A stretch of DNA of 64,000 bases from Sanderia malayensis (lineage: Eukaryota > Cnidaria > Scyphozoa > Semaeostomeae > Pelagiidae), in NCBI GenBank assembly GCA_013076295.1, contig RQOL01000882.1, positions 310,001-374,000 on the forward strand, in the 5' to 3' direction. Positions 14,201 through 25,744 of the stretch are shown here, piece after piece. A program made the position numbers and the translations under genes. How positions within the stretch are numbered: position 1 is the stretch's first letter; each line of letters opens with the position of its first letter. The notes under the pieces were generated by a model that searched no databases, was not told the DNA's origin, and was given only the letters and a program-made list of their open reading frames with translations.

Positions 14201-14348
14201 CGAAAATTATTAATTATTCAATAATATAATAATAGAATAGAATAATGAAATCGAATAATTGAAAAGTTTTTTAGGAACTTACGAAAGGGTCGAGCTTGAA
14301 ACCCAGAGCCAGGCCAGCAAAAGCGACAACCAAAACAAACTTTAGCAT
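8295..14348 (-). CDS. Secreted matrix metalloproteinase with PA14, SUEL-lectin and ShKT domains
   Basis: Minus-strand exons: 14348-14283 (signal peptide, Met-Leu-Lys then a hydrophobic core), 13124-12718 (propeptide with cysteine switch PRCGVKD, furin site RRKKR, start of catalytic domain), 12164-11872 (PFDGQGG, zinc site HEFGHSLGLPHS, Met-turn ALMYPF), 11139-11023 (linker), 10652-10536 and 10128-9974 (two halves of a PA14-type module: GYYTATQ, then GQKYYIEAIHKDG), 9516-9178 (SUEL/galactose-binding lectin, Cys-rich), 8823-8749 (Thr/Pro linker) and 8419-8295 (six-Cys ShKT domain ending CRKTCDNCP, stop). Most phases agree, but the joins on both sides of exon 10652-10536 do not, so one or two small exons were probably missed. 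No hemopexin repeats are seen. Role: extracellular zinc endopeptidase kept latent by the Cys switch and activated by furin; carbohydrate targeting by PA14 and lectin is inference. ShKT here is a common accessory domain, not evidence of a toxin. Confidence 0.85.
8457..8660. repeat. Two dispersed copies of the 116-bp minisatellite unit
   Basis: Two units in inverted orientation (AAGGCTATAATCTAAGCAGT; CTTGCTCTATCTTTAC) match the unit that is tandemly amplified in the TXNL1 intron at 20.2-22.4 kb. They lie in the intron before the ShKT exon. Confidence 0.85.
9590..9957. repeat. ~93-bp repeat cluster in metalloproteinase intron
   Basis: Four tandem copies of the CCAGGGGTGACAGTATGAGA family between the PA14 exon (10128-9974) and the lectin exon (9516-9178). 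Confidence 0.9.
10190..10465. repeat. 60-bp tandem repeat
   Basis: Four to five copies of a 60-bp unit containing ACTCGATTCTGATCAGCATA and CTTTAACAACTCAAACAACT, in the intron between the two PA14 exons. Confidence 0.85.
10676..10978. repeat. ~93-bp repeat cluster
   Basis: Three further tandem copies of the CCAGGGGTGACAG family in a metalloproteinase intron. One isolated copy follows at 11219-11292. Confidence 0.85.
11365..11866. repeat. 80-bp tandem repeat, about six copies
   Basis: A unit of 80 bp (ACAAGGGACCAGATGTTTAG; GTTCGTTATATGAGGGT) is repeated at an 80-bp step from about 11372. The array lies in an intron and ends a few bases from the donor of the zinc-site exon. Confidence 0.9.
12340..12660. 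repeat. Degenerate GGGGCGCTTATT-rich element
   Basis: An intronic stretch with several GGGGCGCTTATTTGA-like words, related to the TCGAGGGGGGCGTTTATT element at 25.7-26.1 kb. Ends are unclear, so this looks like an old transposon remnant. Confidence 0.45.
13468..14145. mobile_element. 678-bp inverted-repeat MITE with TTA target duplication
   Basis: The ends are inverted repeats of more than 35 bp (AGGCCTGGTTACACTGTAGA on each end) flanked by TTA at 13465-13467 and 14146-14148. A near-perfect hairpin sits inside at about 13948-14000. A 3-bp TTA duplication fits the PIF/Harbinger superfamily. No transposase is seen. It lies in intron 1 of the metalloproteinase gene. Confidence 0.85.
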
Positions 14349-14960
14349 TTTTGCTTCTTGTGTGGCTTCGTGAACTTTTTGAGAATGTGCTTTACGAGTA
14401 TCCGTGCTCCCGAATTTATGTTGTGGGTTTAGCAAATACTTCTCAAGGACACTTTCAAAATTGCGTTTTAAACTTTACACAGGAGTCTTATTTGTGGATT
14501 TTTCTGCCGATTTATTCGCCCGAGGGTGTTATTTTGTAGGATTTTGTATCAATAATTGTGATTTATCGAAATGTTTTCGAAGATGATCAAATAGGCCCGT
14601 TGAGAATGTTTCAAGATGGGATTATTCGGACTAAAGCTGAAGCAACACTTATTTTTAAATTGTTTATCCTTCTGCTAAAATATTTGTCATTTCTTAAAAT
14701 TCCGATGTAGTTAATTAGCTTCTAACACTTTTTTGGTTTCAATTCCTGGCCAACACAGTTAACAAAGAAGTTTACATTTTGTTGTTCAATATATTGAACA
14801 TTTGCAAAATCTTGCAAAATATGAAATTGGTACTATCATTTAAAATTTCTAGTTTCTTATTATAAATCAGTTATTTATCAAAATTAGCAAAAGTATAAAC
14901 GGTGCAAACAGTGTAAATTGAACAGGCAACAAGATTGTTTAATCTAAAATTGTTTAATTT
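14349..14960. other. Upstream region of the metalloproteinase gene
   Basis: Presumed promoter side of the minus-strand metalloproteinase gene. The short open frames here have no recognisable motif, and I see no distinct element. Confidence 0.4.
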
Positions 14961-14964
14961 AAAA

Positions 14965-15331
14965 AACCGGTTTATAAGAAACCTAGATCTAGACACACTA
15001 AAATTTAAGAAACTTTTAGAACTACAAGGAAATATTTAAGAAACATTACCTAGAAATTTCGGAAACACGTTTTTCCCTCACGGATTTAACAAATGTCAAC
15101 AAAAGTATGTTTTATATGTGCCAAGCATAACATTGTCGGCTCCACATGACGATTTTTTGCATTGACGATTTTTCTTTGTTATAATACTAATATTTTGCGA
15201 CGATTTTTTTCTTCGTTTTCATTGCAACCATTTTCATTAAATTAAGAGACTTTTAAGAAACTTTCAGAACTAAAATGTGGCTAAAAAAAAAGAAACTTTT
15301 ACTACTAGGCCTTGAGCCAGGTTTCTTATAA
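14965..15331. mobile_element. MITE remnant with TTATAAGAAACC ends
   Basis: The left end has GGTTTATAAGAAACCTAG and the right end CAGGTTTCTTATAA in inverted orientation. The wording (ATAAG plus a short word in the arms) resembles the complete TA-flanked elements at 24152-24565 and 39713-40119, but the outer CAC...TTTTT terminus was not found. It abuts the large palindrome. Confidence 0.55.
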
Positions 15332-18043
15332 TCAAAGGAACCTTGAGGTGACTCGCGACAGATGGCTTTTATTTCACTGTATTATCCAGAAAGTGAAGAA
15401 AGTAATATTAAATTAAAGGGCTTATGCAGCCTGAAATGAGATATCGATTTTTTTACGGAGATGGAGAGAAAAAGATCTGAGTATCACTATGAACCTATTT
15501 TGAGTGTTTTCTGACGAGTTTAAGTATATTTTTTCCAAGCTCAAACACAGCCAGGTCTGCGCTATATTTTCCTCACATTATGAGTCAATTCTCGTTGCTT
15601 TCAATTAAAACAGAAATGTTAACAAATTTTGAAAAAAATAAAACTCAAGATTTTGATTCAGTGTGACGTCAGAATGAACCGAGCTATTGTTCTTCAACTA
15701 TTGTTCTCTGAGCAAGAGCTGCCTGTGTTGAAACAGTGTCTGGTTAAAATCTTTTCAAAATGTCGGATTGCGAAAATAGTAGTTCAAAACAAATTCCTCT
15801 GACAACGAAGGACGAAGTCTTCCTGAGGATAGCGAAGAAGACGAAGACTATTCAGTAGTCAGTTCGTATAGTTGAAACTCGCACGAAGGAGAACCTCTTG
15901 CAAGAAGACCCAGAGCTGGGTACGGCAGTGATGATAAAGAATCGGGTTGTGAAGGCCTACCTAGATATCTCTGAAAGAGCTGGATGCCCGTTTTGAAAAT
16001 AAAACTTTTGTTGATAATTGGTTAGTTCATTTGTTATTTAATAAATTATTGGCAACTGTTAAACATTAATTCTATGGAATCATATGAGTTTTGTTCATTG
16101 TACTATTTTGTCTTCAGTTGTTACGGTCCAATCCAGGTCTTTAGAAGTGGAAGAGTTTCGTCTTGCGAGACTTATGGAGAGAGACGAATTTAGTGTTGGC
16201 GCAGCAAATTCGCAGCAAATTCAAAAAACATTTGTTTTGAGACCACTCAAGCAAACATTTTGACTCCAGTTTTCGATCTTGTTTCATCAAGTTAAAAAAC
16301 TATCATTTTCCAAAACAAAAATGAAATACTATAATTGTTGTATTAGTTGCATAAGCATACAGCTAGAAAACTTTCTTCTTTTCACCTGATGCTTCCAACA
16401 ACGAGTCAAAAATGCTCCCCGTCTCCGTGCGTGATCGTGCTCGTGGTCCCCCCCTGCCACAGCGTGCCCAGCATCTAGTATGGTACGTCATGTTGTTTGT
16501 TATTTCAACAAGTTTACATTTTATCCAATGAAAAACTTGCAAAGTGATATCATACTTGGTAGCCTCACTTCAAATCAAAAGTGAACGTTTGAATCTGAGG
16601 CACGTACCTTATATGGGCAAGTAAAAGTCTACACAGACACAGACACAGGATTTTTGACTCGCGACGCGCATGCGCAAGCGAGTATATGTTGGTGAGTGGG
16701 GAAAAATGTTGTGTTCTGTGTCTGTGTCTGTGTCTGTGTCTGTGTCTGTGTAGACTTCCTACTTGCCCATATAAGGTATGTGCCTCAGATTCAAACGTTC
16801 ACTTTTGATTTGAAGTGAGGCAACCAAGTATGATATCACTTTGCAAGTTTTTCATTGGATAAAATTTAAACTTGTTGAAATAACAAACAACATGACGTAC
16901 CATACTAGATGCTGGGCACGCTGTGGCAGGGGGGACCACGAGCACGATCACGCACGGAGACGGGGAGCATTTTTGACTCGTTGGAAGCATCAGGTGAAAA
17001 GAAGAAAGTTTTCTAGCTGTATGCTTATGCAACTAATACAACAATTATAGTATTTCATTTTTGTTTTGGAAAATGATAGTTTTTTAACTTGATGAAACAA
17101 GATCGAAAACTGGAGTCAAAATGTTTGCTTGAGTGGTCTCAAAACAAAGGTTTTTTGAATTTGCTGCGCCAACACTAAATTCGTCTCTCTCCATAAGTCT
17201 CGCAAGACGAAACTCTTCTGAAGACCTGGATTGGACCGTAACAACTGAAGACAAAACAGTACAATGAACAAAACTCATATGATTCCATAGAATTAATGTT
17301 TAACAGTTGACAATAATTTATTAAATAACAAATGAACTAACCAATTATCAACATAAGTTTTATTTTCAAAACGGGCATCCAGCTCTTTCAGAGATAACTA
17401 GGTAGGCCTTCACATCCCGATTCTTTATCATCACTGCCGTACCCAGCTCTGGGTCTTCTTGCAAGAGGTTCTCCTTCGTGCGAGTTTCAACTATACGAAC
17501 TGACTACTGAATAGTCTTCGTCTTCTTCGCTATCCCCAGGAAGACTTCGTCCTTCGTTGTCAGAGGAATTTGTTTTGAGCTACTATTTTCGCAATCCGAC
17601 ATGACATTTTGAAAAGATTTTAGCCAGACACTGTTTCAACACAGGCCGGGCAGCTCTTGTTCAGAGAACAATAGTTGAAGAACAATAGCTCGGTTCATTC
17701 TGACGTCACACTGAATCAAAATCTTGAAAGTTTTATTTTTTTCAAAATTTGTTAACATTTCTGTTTTAATTGAAAGCAACGAGAATTGACTCATAATGTG
17801 AGGAAAATATAGCGCAGACCTGGCTGTGTTTGAGCTTGGAAAAATATACTTAAACTCGTCAGAAAACACTCAAAATAGGTTCATAGTGATACTCAGATCT
17901 TTTTCTCTCCATCTCCGTAAAAAAATCGTTATCTCATTTCAGGCTGCATAAGCCCTTTAATTTAATATTACTTTCTTCACTTTCTGGATAATACAGTGAA
18001 ATAAAAGCCATCTGTCGCGAGTCACCTCAAGGTTCCTTTGATT
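15332..18043. repeat. 2.7-kb near-perfect palindrome with ~1.3-kb arms
   Basis: Left arm 15332 to about 16648 and right arm about 16715-18043 are reverse complements with few differences, around a spacer of about 70 bp. The innermost part of the arms is a (GTGTCT)n tract of unequal length. Spacer sequence near 16657-16702 reappears inverted at 18044-18094 (CGCGCATGCGCAAGCG and reverse), so the right arm is itself bounded by terminal inverted repeats. Short open frames in the arms resemble no family I recognise. This is best explained as a foldback or inverted duplicate insertion of a DNA transposon. Confidence 0.9.
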
Positions 18044-18294
18044 CCCCACTCACCAACATATACTCGCTTGCGCATGCGCGTCGCGAGTCAAAAACAACGT
18101 GTATTTCTTGAGAGAAACTTCCCAAAATGCAGTCAAACTCCAATGCTACAAAACATACTTATGTTCGACCCATGACAGAATACGCTTGCATTGCACTGTC
18201 TGGAGTCCCATGGAAACAAGGGTTTGACTGATAAGCTACTTAGAATGTGTTTAAAGAAAGGCAGCCAGATGGATAGAAAGTAAATGGAAATATA

Positions 18295-18597
18295 CATAGG
18301 CGCTGACTTTTACTTTTCCCAGGGGGGGGGGGCTCAAAATTAAAACAAAAATTGGGGAAATAAAAGGGCAGAAAAATTCCCTGTCACTTTTAATAACGTA
18401 CAATATACATATGTATTATGTATAAAAACAAAACAAAACATTGCAATAAAACAGATATAACATCATGGTCTACAGTATCATCAGCTCATTTCTTTGATTA
18501 GTGCTTCTTCAATAAAATAAACGTGTTTTTTCAGATCCCAAACAAAATTCCCAGGGGGGGCTTGAGCCCCCAAGCCCCCACGTAGTCGGCGCCTATG
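18295..18597. mobile_element. 303-bp non-autonomous element with 10-bp target duplication
   Basis: Short inverted ends (CATAGGCGCTGAC and GTCGGCGCCTATG) are flanked by a perfect direct repeat TGGAAATATA at 18285-18294 and 18598-18607. A duplication of 9-10 bp suggests a Mutator-like element. It contains G-runs near both ends. Confidence 0.8.
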
Positions 18598-18607
18598 TGG
18601 AAATATA

Positions 18608-19119
18608 TGGACAGTCCGACAAGTATGATCCTCCAACCTTAGACTTGTATCACTACTCACTACTACTCACTAGAAAGTACAAGAAATGCAGCCCGCATTA
18701 AAATGTTATGTATAGTAACATGTAAATAAAATATTTATGACAAGGATGCTCATAGTTTTATTGTAACTTTTATATTTATTTATTCGGATTGTTAGATTAT
18801 TTATTTATTTACTTATTTCAACATTTGCGAAATTAAGTTGAAAAACTTTATGCAAATAAAAACCAATAGAAATAGAAATAATTTGACATTATACTCAACA
18901 TTTATATAAAGTACATTTATGAAGCTTCTTATAGCTGAACTAGTAATATGAAATATATAATCTATTCAGAAGCAAAAGATAACAGCCAAACATGACTAAT
19001 TATTCTATCTATTGGTTTCTCTTAGTTTGAAATATTTATTTCGAAAACTATCCCAACAAAAAGACGAGAGGATGAAGTTTTGTCTCGCCCACCTTTATTT
19101 GGACTGGACTAAATTCAAA
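18608..19119. promoter_or_regulatory. Upstream region of TXNL1
   Basis: AT-rich DNA preceding the TXNL1 start codon. It presumably contains the promoter and 5' UTR, but I recognise no specific site. Confidence 0.4.
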
Positions 19120-22100
19120 ATGGCGTCTGGAAATGTTAAAATCGTTGCCAGTGATTCACAATTTCAACCAGAACTGACAAATGCCGGCGGGAAACTAGTT
19201 GTTGTAGATTTTCATGCAACATGGTATGCTAATTTGTATTATTCTAATATATTTTGCGCCATATTTTGTACACAATTGGGCCCAATTAATTCGCTTTTTA
19301 AGACACGTTTTCTATAGATTTAGTAGGCCCATGTTTTCGCATTAAAATATTCTTTCTTTTCAAGGTGTGGACCGTGTAGACACATTGCCCCAGTTTTTGT
19401 GCAACTGAGCACAAAATATCCCCAGGCTGTGTTTCTTAAAGTTGATGTAGACCAATGCAAAGTACGTTTTTATACACGAAGCTTTTTCTTTTTTTGTAAT
19501 TACAAGAAAAGAACATTTTATAATAATAATATTAATAATAATAATGATAATAATAATAATAATAATGATACACAGAGGTAGACTTCAGAAAAACCACATA
19601 TCTTTGTTGTAACTCTGAGTTTCACGCATTCATGCGATCATCAGACAACCTGTGTGTATTCCGCTCTGCCTAAGGCATAGAGCACTGTATTCATCCAGAA
19701 TAGACAAACGAAATAATATAATAATAATGATACATATTTATACAGGATAAGCCTTTTCAGTACATGTAGTATACTGCTATCAATAAGAATGAATTTCGAG
19801 CCTGATCTTATAAAATCTTTTATAAAATTAACAAGACAACAATAAGACTTCAAAGTAATAATTTCTCTTGCTTTCATGTGTCTGTTTTTGTTTTCATTAG
19901 ATGACTGCTGAAAAGTATGGGATAACTGCAATGCCGACTTTTCTTTTCATGAAAAGCAAAGTGAAGATAGATGAGCTACAGGGGGCAGACCCCCAGGGGT
20001 TGGAGGTGAAGATCAAGAAACACATTGGAACATCAAATGATGATGATAATGATGATCTTGGAGTGGCAGGTCATGTAAGTGATTGCTTGATTAGGCTTGA
20101 TTAAGTAATTTGATAGATTTGATTAGTTAAGGCATCTATCAACCATCTGATTTGATTAGTTAAGGCATCTATCAACTATTTTGCCTTGTGTGTGCTATAT
20201 TCAATGCTCTATCTATGCTCAGCCTTATAAACCCATACCTTGTAAAGATAGAGCAAGCATACATATGCATCTATCAACTATCAACTGCTTAGATTATAGC
20301 CTTGTGTGTGCTATATTCAACGCTCCATCTTTGCTCAGCCTTAGAAGCCCATACCTTGTAAAGATAGAGCAAGCATACATATGCATCTATCAACTATCAA
20401 CTGCTTAGATTATAGCCTTGCGTTTGCTATATTCAATGCTCCATCTTTGCTCAGCCTTATAAACCCATACCTTGTAAAGATAGAGCAAGCATACGTGTGC
20501 ACCTATCAACTATCAACTGCTTAGATTATAGCCTTGCGTTTGCTATATTCAATGCTCCATCTTTGCTCAGCCTTATAAACCCATACCTAGTAAAGATAGA
20601 GCAAGCATACGTGTGCATTTATCAACTATCAACTGCTTAGATTATAGCCTTGTGTGCTATATTCAATGCTCCATCTTTGCTCAGCCTTATAAACCCATAC
20701 CTAGTAAAGATAGAGCAAGCATACATGTGCATTTATCAACTATCAACTGCTTAGATTATAGCCTTGTGTGCTATATTCAATGCTCCATCTTTGCTCAGCC
20801 TTATAAACCCATACCTAGTAAAGATAGAGCAAGCATACGTGTGCATTTATCAACTATCAACTGCTTAGATTATAGCCTTGTGTGCTATATTCAATGCTCC
20901 ATCTTAGTTCAATCTTATAAACCCACAGCTTGTAAAGATAGAGCAAGCATACGTGTGCATCTATCAACTATCAACTGCTTAGATTATAGCCTTGCGTTTG
21001 CTATATTCAATGCTCCATCTTTGCTCAGCCTTATAAACCCATACCTAGTAAAGATAGAGCAAGCATACGTGTGCATCTATCAACTATCAACTGCTTAGAT
21101 TATAGCCTTGCGTTTGCTATATTCAATGCTCCATCTTTGCTCAGCCTTATAAACCCATACCTTGTAAATATAGAGCAAGCATACGTGTGCATCTATCAAC
21201 TATCAACTGCTTAGATTATAGCCTTGCGTTTGCTATATTCAATGCTCCATCTTTGCTCAGCCTTATAAACCCATACCTAGTAAAGATAGAGCAAGCATAC
21301 GTGTGCATCTATCAACTATCAACTGCTTAGATTATAGCCTTGCGTTTGCTATATTCAATGCTCCATCTTTGCTCAGCCTTATAAACCCATACCTTGTAAA
21401 GATAGAGCAAGCATACGTGTGCATCTATCAACTATCAACTGCTTAGATTATAGCCTTGCGTTTGCTATATTCAACGCTCCATCTTTGCTCAGCCTTATAA
21501 ACCCATACCTTGTAAAGATAGAGCAAGCATACGTGTGCATCTATCAACTATGAACTGCTTAGATCATAGCCTTGTGTGTGCTATATTCAATGCTCCATCT
21601 ATGCTCAACTTTAGAAACCCACACCTTGTAAAGATAGAGCAAGCATACGTGTGCATCTATCAACTATCAACTGCTTAGATTATAGCCTTGTGTGTGCTAT
21701 ATTCAATGCTCCATCTTTGCTCAGCCTTATAAACCCATACCTTGTAAAAATAGAGCAAGCATACATATGCATCTATCAACTATCAACTGCTTAGATTATA
21801 GCCTTGCGTTTGCTATATTCAATGCTCCATCTTTGCTCAGCCTTATAAACCCATACCTTGTAAAGATAGAGCAAGCATACGTATGCATCTATCAACTATC
21901 AACTGCTTAGATTATAGCCTTGCGTTTGCTATATTCAATGCTCCATCTTTGCTCAGCCTTATAAACCCATACCGTGTAAAGATAGAGCAAGCATACGTAT
22001 GCATCTATCAACTATCAACTGCTTAGATTATAGCCTTGCGTTTGCTATATTCAATGCTCCATCTTTGCTCAGCCTTATAAACCCATACCTTGTAAAGATA

Positions 22101-25081
22101 GAGCAAGCATACGTGTGCATCTATCAACTATCAACTGCTTAGATTATAGCCTTGCGTTTGCTATATTCAATGCTCCATCTTTGCTCAGCCTTAGAAACCC
22201 ATACCTTGTAAAGATAGAGCAAGCATACGTGTACATCTATCAACTATTAAGCTAAGATTATAGCCTTGTCTGTGCTATATTCATTGTTACATCTTTGCTC
22301 AGCCTTATAAACCCATACCTTCTAAAGATAGACCAAGCATACGTGTACTTCTATCAACTATCAACTGTTTAGATTATAGTCTTGTGTGTGCTATATTCAA
22401 TGCTCCATCCTAGCTCAACCTAAAAAACCCAATACCTTTTAAAGATGGATGTTTGTTTTTATCTAGACTGATTTGAACAGCTTTATAAATAAACAAGGCT
22501 GTACATGTCTGAACGAAAGTGATGATCATACTTATGAAAATGCACTGAAGAACGGACCTGGATATTTGGAAAGCGACTGTGACGAGCAGGTGTGTATTTT
22601 TTACCCCCTGAAATCATTCATAAGTCCAGTAATAACCCATTTTTCCTACACATTTCCAGGGGGGTTAATTATTGTATTTTATTTTTTTGAAATGTTGTTT
22701 GATCCATTAATAAAATATTTTTATGGGGAAGTAATTTATGCAGTTTGATTCTCTGATAATATATGATAATGCCGGATAATATAAAAGAAAAAAGTCTTAT
22801 TCAATGCTCCATCTTAGCTCAGTCTTATAAACACACAGCTTGTAAAGATAGAGCAAGCACACATGTGCATTTATCAACTATCAACTGACATTTGATAGAT
22901 ATCCAGTCAGACATTTGATAGGCATTTGTTGGCGATATCCAGACAAAGTTCACCTTGTAAGAGAAGAGAGCGAAATGGATGTTTGTATGATCGAGTTTGG
23001 GATGACAACATTTGAGCATAGTAATTTCCAATTTGGAGATTAATTTATGTTGTGATTATGATAATTTATGTGAATTATGCTAATTATGCTAATTTTAGTT
23101 GTTGTGGATGATAACGTTCACTCAAGCTGTGAAGTTGCATTCTCTGAAGATTTCTGCTCCAGATGACGGTGTGTAGTTTTTTAACCCCTGGTTTACTTTG
23201 ATGCTATATGGATAAGCAATATGAAATGATTCATTTCCAGGGGGTAATTCATTTGACTGTCTTTTTATACACTGTCACCCCCTGGAAGGTCCATTTGGTT
23301 TATTGATGAACAATGCAAAATGATAAGTTTTCAGGAAGTAAAGTGTCTGACTATGTTGTCTGTCTCATACTGTCACCCCTGGAAGGTTTATTTAGTCCAT
23401 TGATAAACAATTTGAAGTGATATATTTCCAGGGGGTAAAGTGACTGACTGTTCAAGTTTTTTTTTTCAGGAAGAGCACCTAAAGAAATAAAAATATTTAA
23501 AAACCAGCCAACAGCCATGGATTTTGACCAGGCGGAGAGGATGGTTCCCGTAGAGAGTTTAGAGTATGTGGCAATTTATTCATAATTATTAATGCTTAAA
23601 CAGTTTCTGCTTTTGCAAAGTTTGCGGCTGAACATGTCTGACAATTTTCATGGCGTATAATGTGTGTTGAAGGTCAAACAATTTTTCCTTATTGAGAAAG
23701 TTGATTTATAAATTGATTTCAAGTTTATTTATGTTCGACTATATTTGTTTATTTATTTAAGTTTATTTATTTCCTTCACAATGTGTTGTTATGAATTTCA
23801 AATTGCACTAATACAAAACAATATGTTATGAATATTGAATATTCACTTTTATACAAGCGCAAACATTTTTCACCAAGGTTTTCCATTTTGATTCTTAAAT
23901 TTCAACAGCTTTTTCACGTTTTTGAAAATCCAGTGTTATCCGAAACATTATTCATAAACATTATTCTTCGAACAAAGAGTGTTTTATTTTATTTTGCCTT
24001 TGCGTTTTAGTTTATCTGGTGAAGACATTTCTGGAGAAAAGATAATTCCGTTGAAGTATGTTAAATATCAAAATGTGCAAAACATTGCTGTAAGTGTAGA
24101 TATTCAGCTCTTTGCGCCTTTCGTTTCTAAATTTTATTTGTTTCTTGTTTACACGCTTTTTTTTTTATAAGGAACCGTTTATAAGGAACCTACATGTAGA
24201 AGGTCAAAAAACTTAAGGAACTTTTGCTACTAAAGGCCAAATCGCTAAGGAACTTTTTAATTTTGAATATATTTATATTTCCGCACAATTTACAATTAGG
24301 AAGCCGGTTCCATTGATTTTCAGTACTTTTACATTATATGAAGCTTCTTCATGTTTTTACCTGTTATCTTTTCACAAGTTTATAGCAAAACGTTGAATTT
24401 AAATGCTTTTCTTGCGTCTGTATTAATTATGTCCACTAAATGCGAACTTAAAATTAAGGAACTATTAAGGAACTTTTAGAACTACAAAGTGGTCAAAAGA
24501 GGTCTCAAAATAAGGAATTTAAAGAACTAGGCCCGAGCTAGGTTCCTTATAAAAAAAAAAGCGTGTATTTCCAACAAGATATCTCTCCAATTATGTACGC
24601 ACTTTTATTTATAAGAAAACTAACTTATTTACCAAGACCCAATAATCGTTCTTGTTTTATTTTGAGCCTGAAACTTTACATATTTTGAAAATAGTTAGTG
24701 CGGCTTTCAATCGAGTAAATAGTATTTTTATAAACGAAATTGTATTTATTTAATATTTTCTTTGGTTATTTTTGCAGTTTTTTATGAAAAGCAATCAAGG
24801 CGCAACAGAAACAACAGTCGTAGAACATTTTACAATTATCGGAAGCCCCTTAGAAAGTACAAATATGAATGAGTTCAAGCGGGTAAGTTATATTTAAAGT
24901 ATTTTATTTATGAATGAATTTGTTCATTACCCGACACAAGTTGTTAAAAATAGCTAAAAAAGGGTTTTTCTATCATCATACAAAGTTGCCAAACTTTCTT
25001 GAATAGCTTGTTTTGAATTGAGTCGAGTTTATGATAATGTTTATTTTTCAGGTGGCTGGGGAAGCCGGAGAAAGCCATTAA
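19120..25081 (+). CDS. TXNL1: Thioredoxin-like protein 1 (thioredoxin + PITH domains)
   Basis: Nine exons: 19120-19223, 19365-19461, 19901-20074, 22467-22589, 23099-23168, 23470-23563, 24011-24089, 24778-24882 and 25052-25081. They total 876 nt (291 residues plus stop), against about 289 in human TXNL1, with all phases consistent. The N-terminal thioredoxin fold carries the redox motif WCGPC, the Trp codon being split by intron 1. An acidic linker (DDDNDDLG) follows. The PITH domain has [36 protein letters not shown] and STNMNEFKR, and the C-terminus ends GESH as in vertebrates. TXNL1 is known as a cytosolic oxidoreductase bound to the 26S proteasome through PITH. The gene looks intact; its introns host a large minisatellite and a TA-flanked MITE. 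Confidence 0.97.
20165..22440. repeat. 116-bp minisatellite array, about 20 copies, in TXNL1 intron 3
   Basis: A tandem array with a 116-bp period (TATTCAATGCTCCATCTTTG; AAAGATAGAGCAAGCATACG; CTATCAACTATCAACTGCTT). Copies are very similar in the middle and decay at the edges, and the array ends just before the exon at 22467. Single or double copies occur at 8457-8660 and 22795-22885. The repeat-like peptides in this region are artefacts. Confidence 0.95.
22795..22885. repeat. Isolated copy of the 116-bp unit
   Basis: One partial unit (TTCAATGCTCCATCTTAGCT to CAACTATCAACTG) in the next TXNL1 intron, separated from the main array by an exon. Confidence 0.8.
23165..23460. repeat. ~93-bp CCAGGGG family, inverted orientation
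   Basis: Three copies of the CTGTCACCCCTGGAAGGT unit in a TXNL1 intron, on the opposite strand to the copies in the QRICH2-like gene. A partial copy lies near 22600-22680. Confidence 0.8.
24152..24565. mobile_element. 414-bp MITE with TA target duplication (CACGCTTTTTT ends)
   Basis: Terminal inverted repeats run CACGC, a T-run, then ATAAGGAACC (reverse complement at the right end), flanked by TA at 24150-24151 and 24566-24567. ATAAGGAACC is repeated just inside the left end. It belongs with the elements at 39713-40119 and 53577-53954. TA duplication fits the IS630/Tc1/mariner group. It lies in TXNL1 intron 7. Confidence 0.85.
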
Positions 25082-25744
25082 GGTTTGCCAAAGCAGTATT
25101 ATATCTCAAAAATAAGAATTTATGAAATGACAAGGTTTCCAATACCATCCACTACTTGAAAATTGTCACAATATGTTTTGATTTTCCTTTGGATAATTAG
25201 GAACAGTTTATCGCATATCATGAGCAAAGAACCGTAATTTATCATAAAAATTAAGTTTTTTTATGATAGTTGTGTAGTTGTGGATGGAGTTATCTTGTAT
25301 TCAATCAGACTATTTCTTGCTTTTTTTTCTTTCTTGGGCTAGTTCATGGTCGGGAGACAGGGAGAAAGATAGTTGGAAGTTAAAATATCTCGTACTAGGT
25401 CAGTATTTTTGCTCCAGTATATCCAGAATTAAAAATAATACAAAACATATTAAATTATAGCACAGGATTTATTGTGCTTGTATGTTTTTGAGTTTTCAGA
25501 GTATATAAAATCAACAATTGATTTAAATCTCACAAGTCGGCATTAATTTAGTTTTCAAGGCTTCAGTATTGGAGAAGTGGCGGCATTTTATAATTTTTGA
25601 CGTGAAACAAGTAAATGGAATTAATTGGCTTTTCTGCTAAGAATGAACAATTAAATTTCAAACTTATTACGATGTTGACTTCAAATTTGATAAGAGTAAG
25701 GCTTTAAGTAATTGCTGGGTTAAAATATATCTTTGTGTTGTGTA
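25082..25744. other. Intergenic, TXNL1 3' side
   Basis: 3' UTR of TXNL1 and AT-rich intergenic DNA. No gene or repeat that I recognise. Confidence 0.4.

Noticed and set aside
16799..17278. Possible transposase fragments in the palindrome arms
   Set aside because: The short frames resemble no transposase family I know and are broken in both arms.
20181..22440. Regular spaced repeats that could be mistaken for a CRISPR array or a repetitive protein
   Set aside because: The whole 116-bp unit is repeated with no unique spacers, the organism is a eukaryote, and the array lies within a TXNL1 intron.
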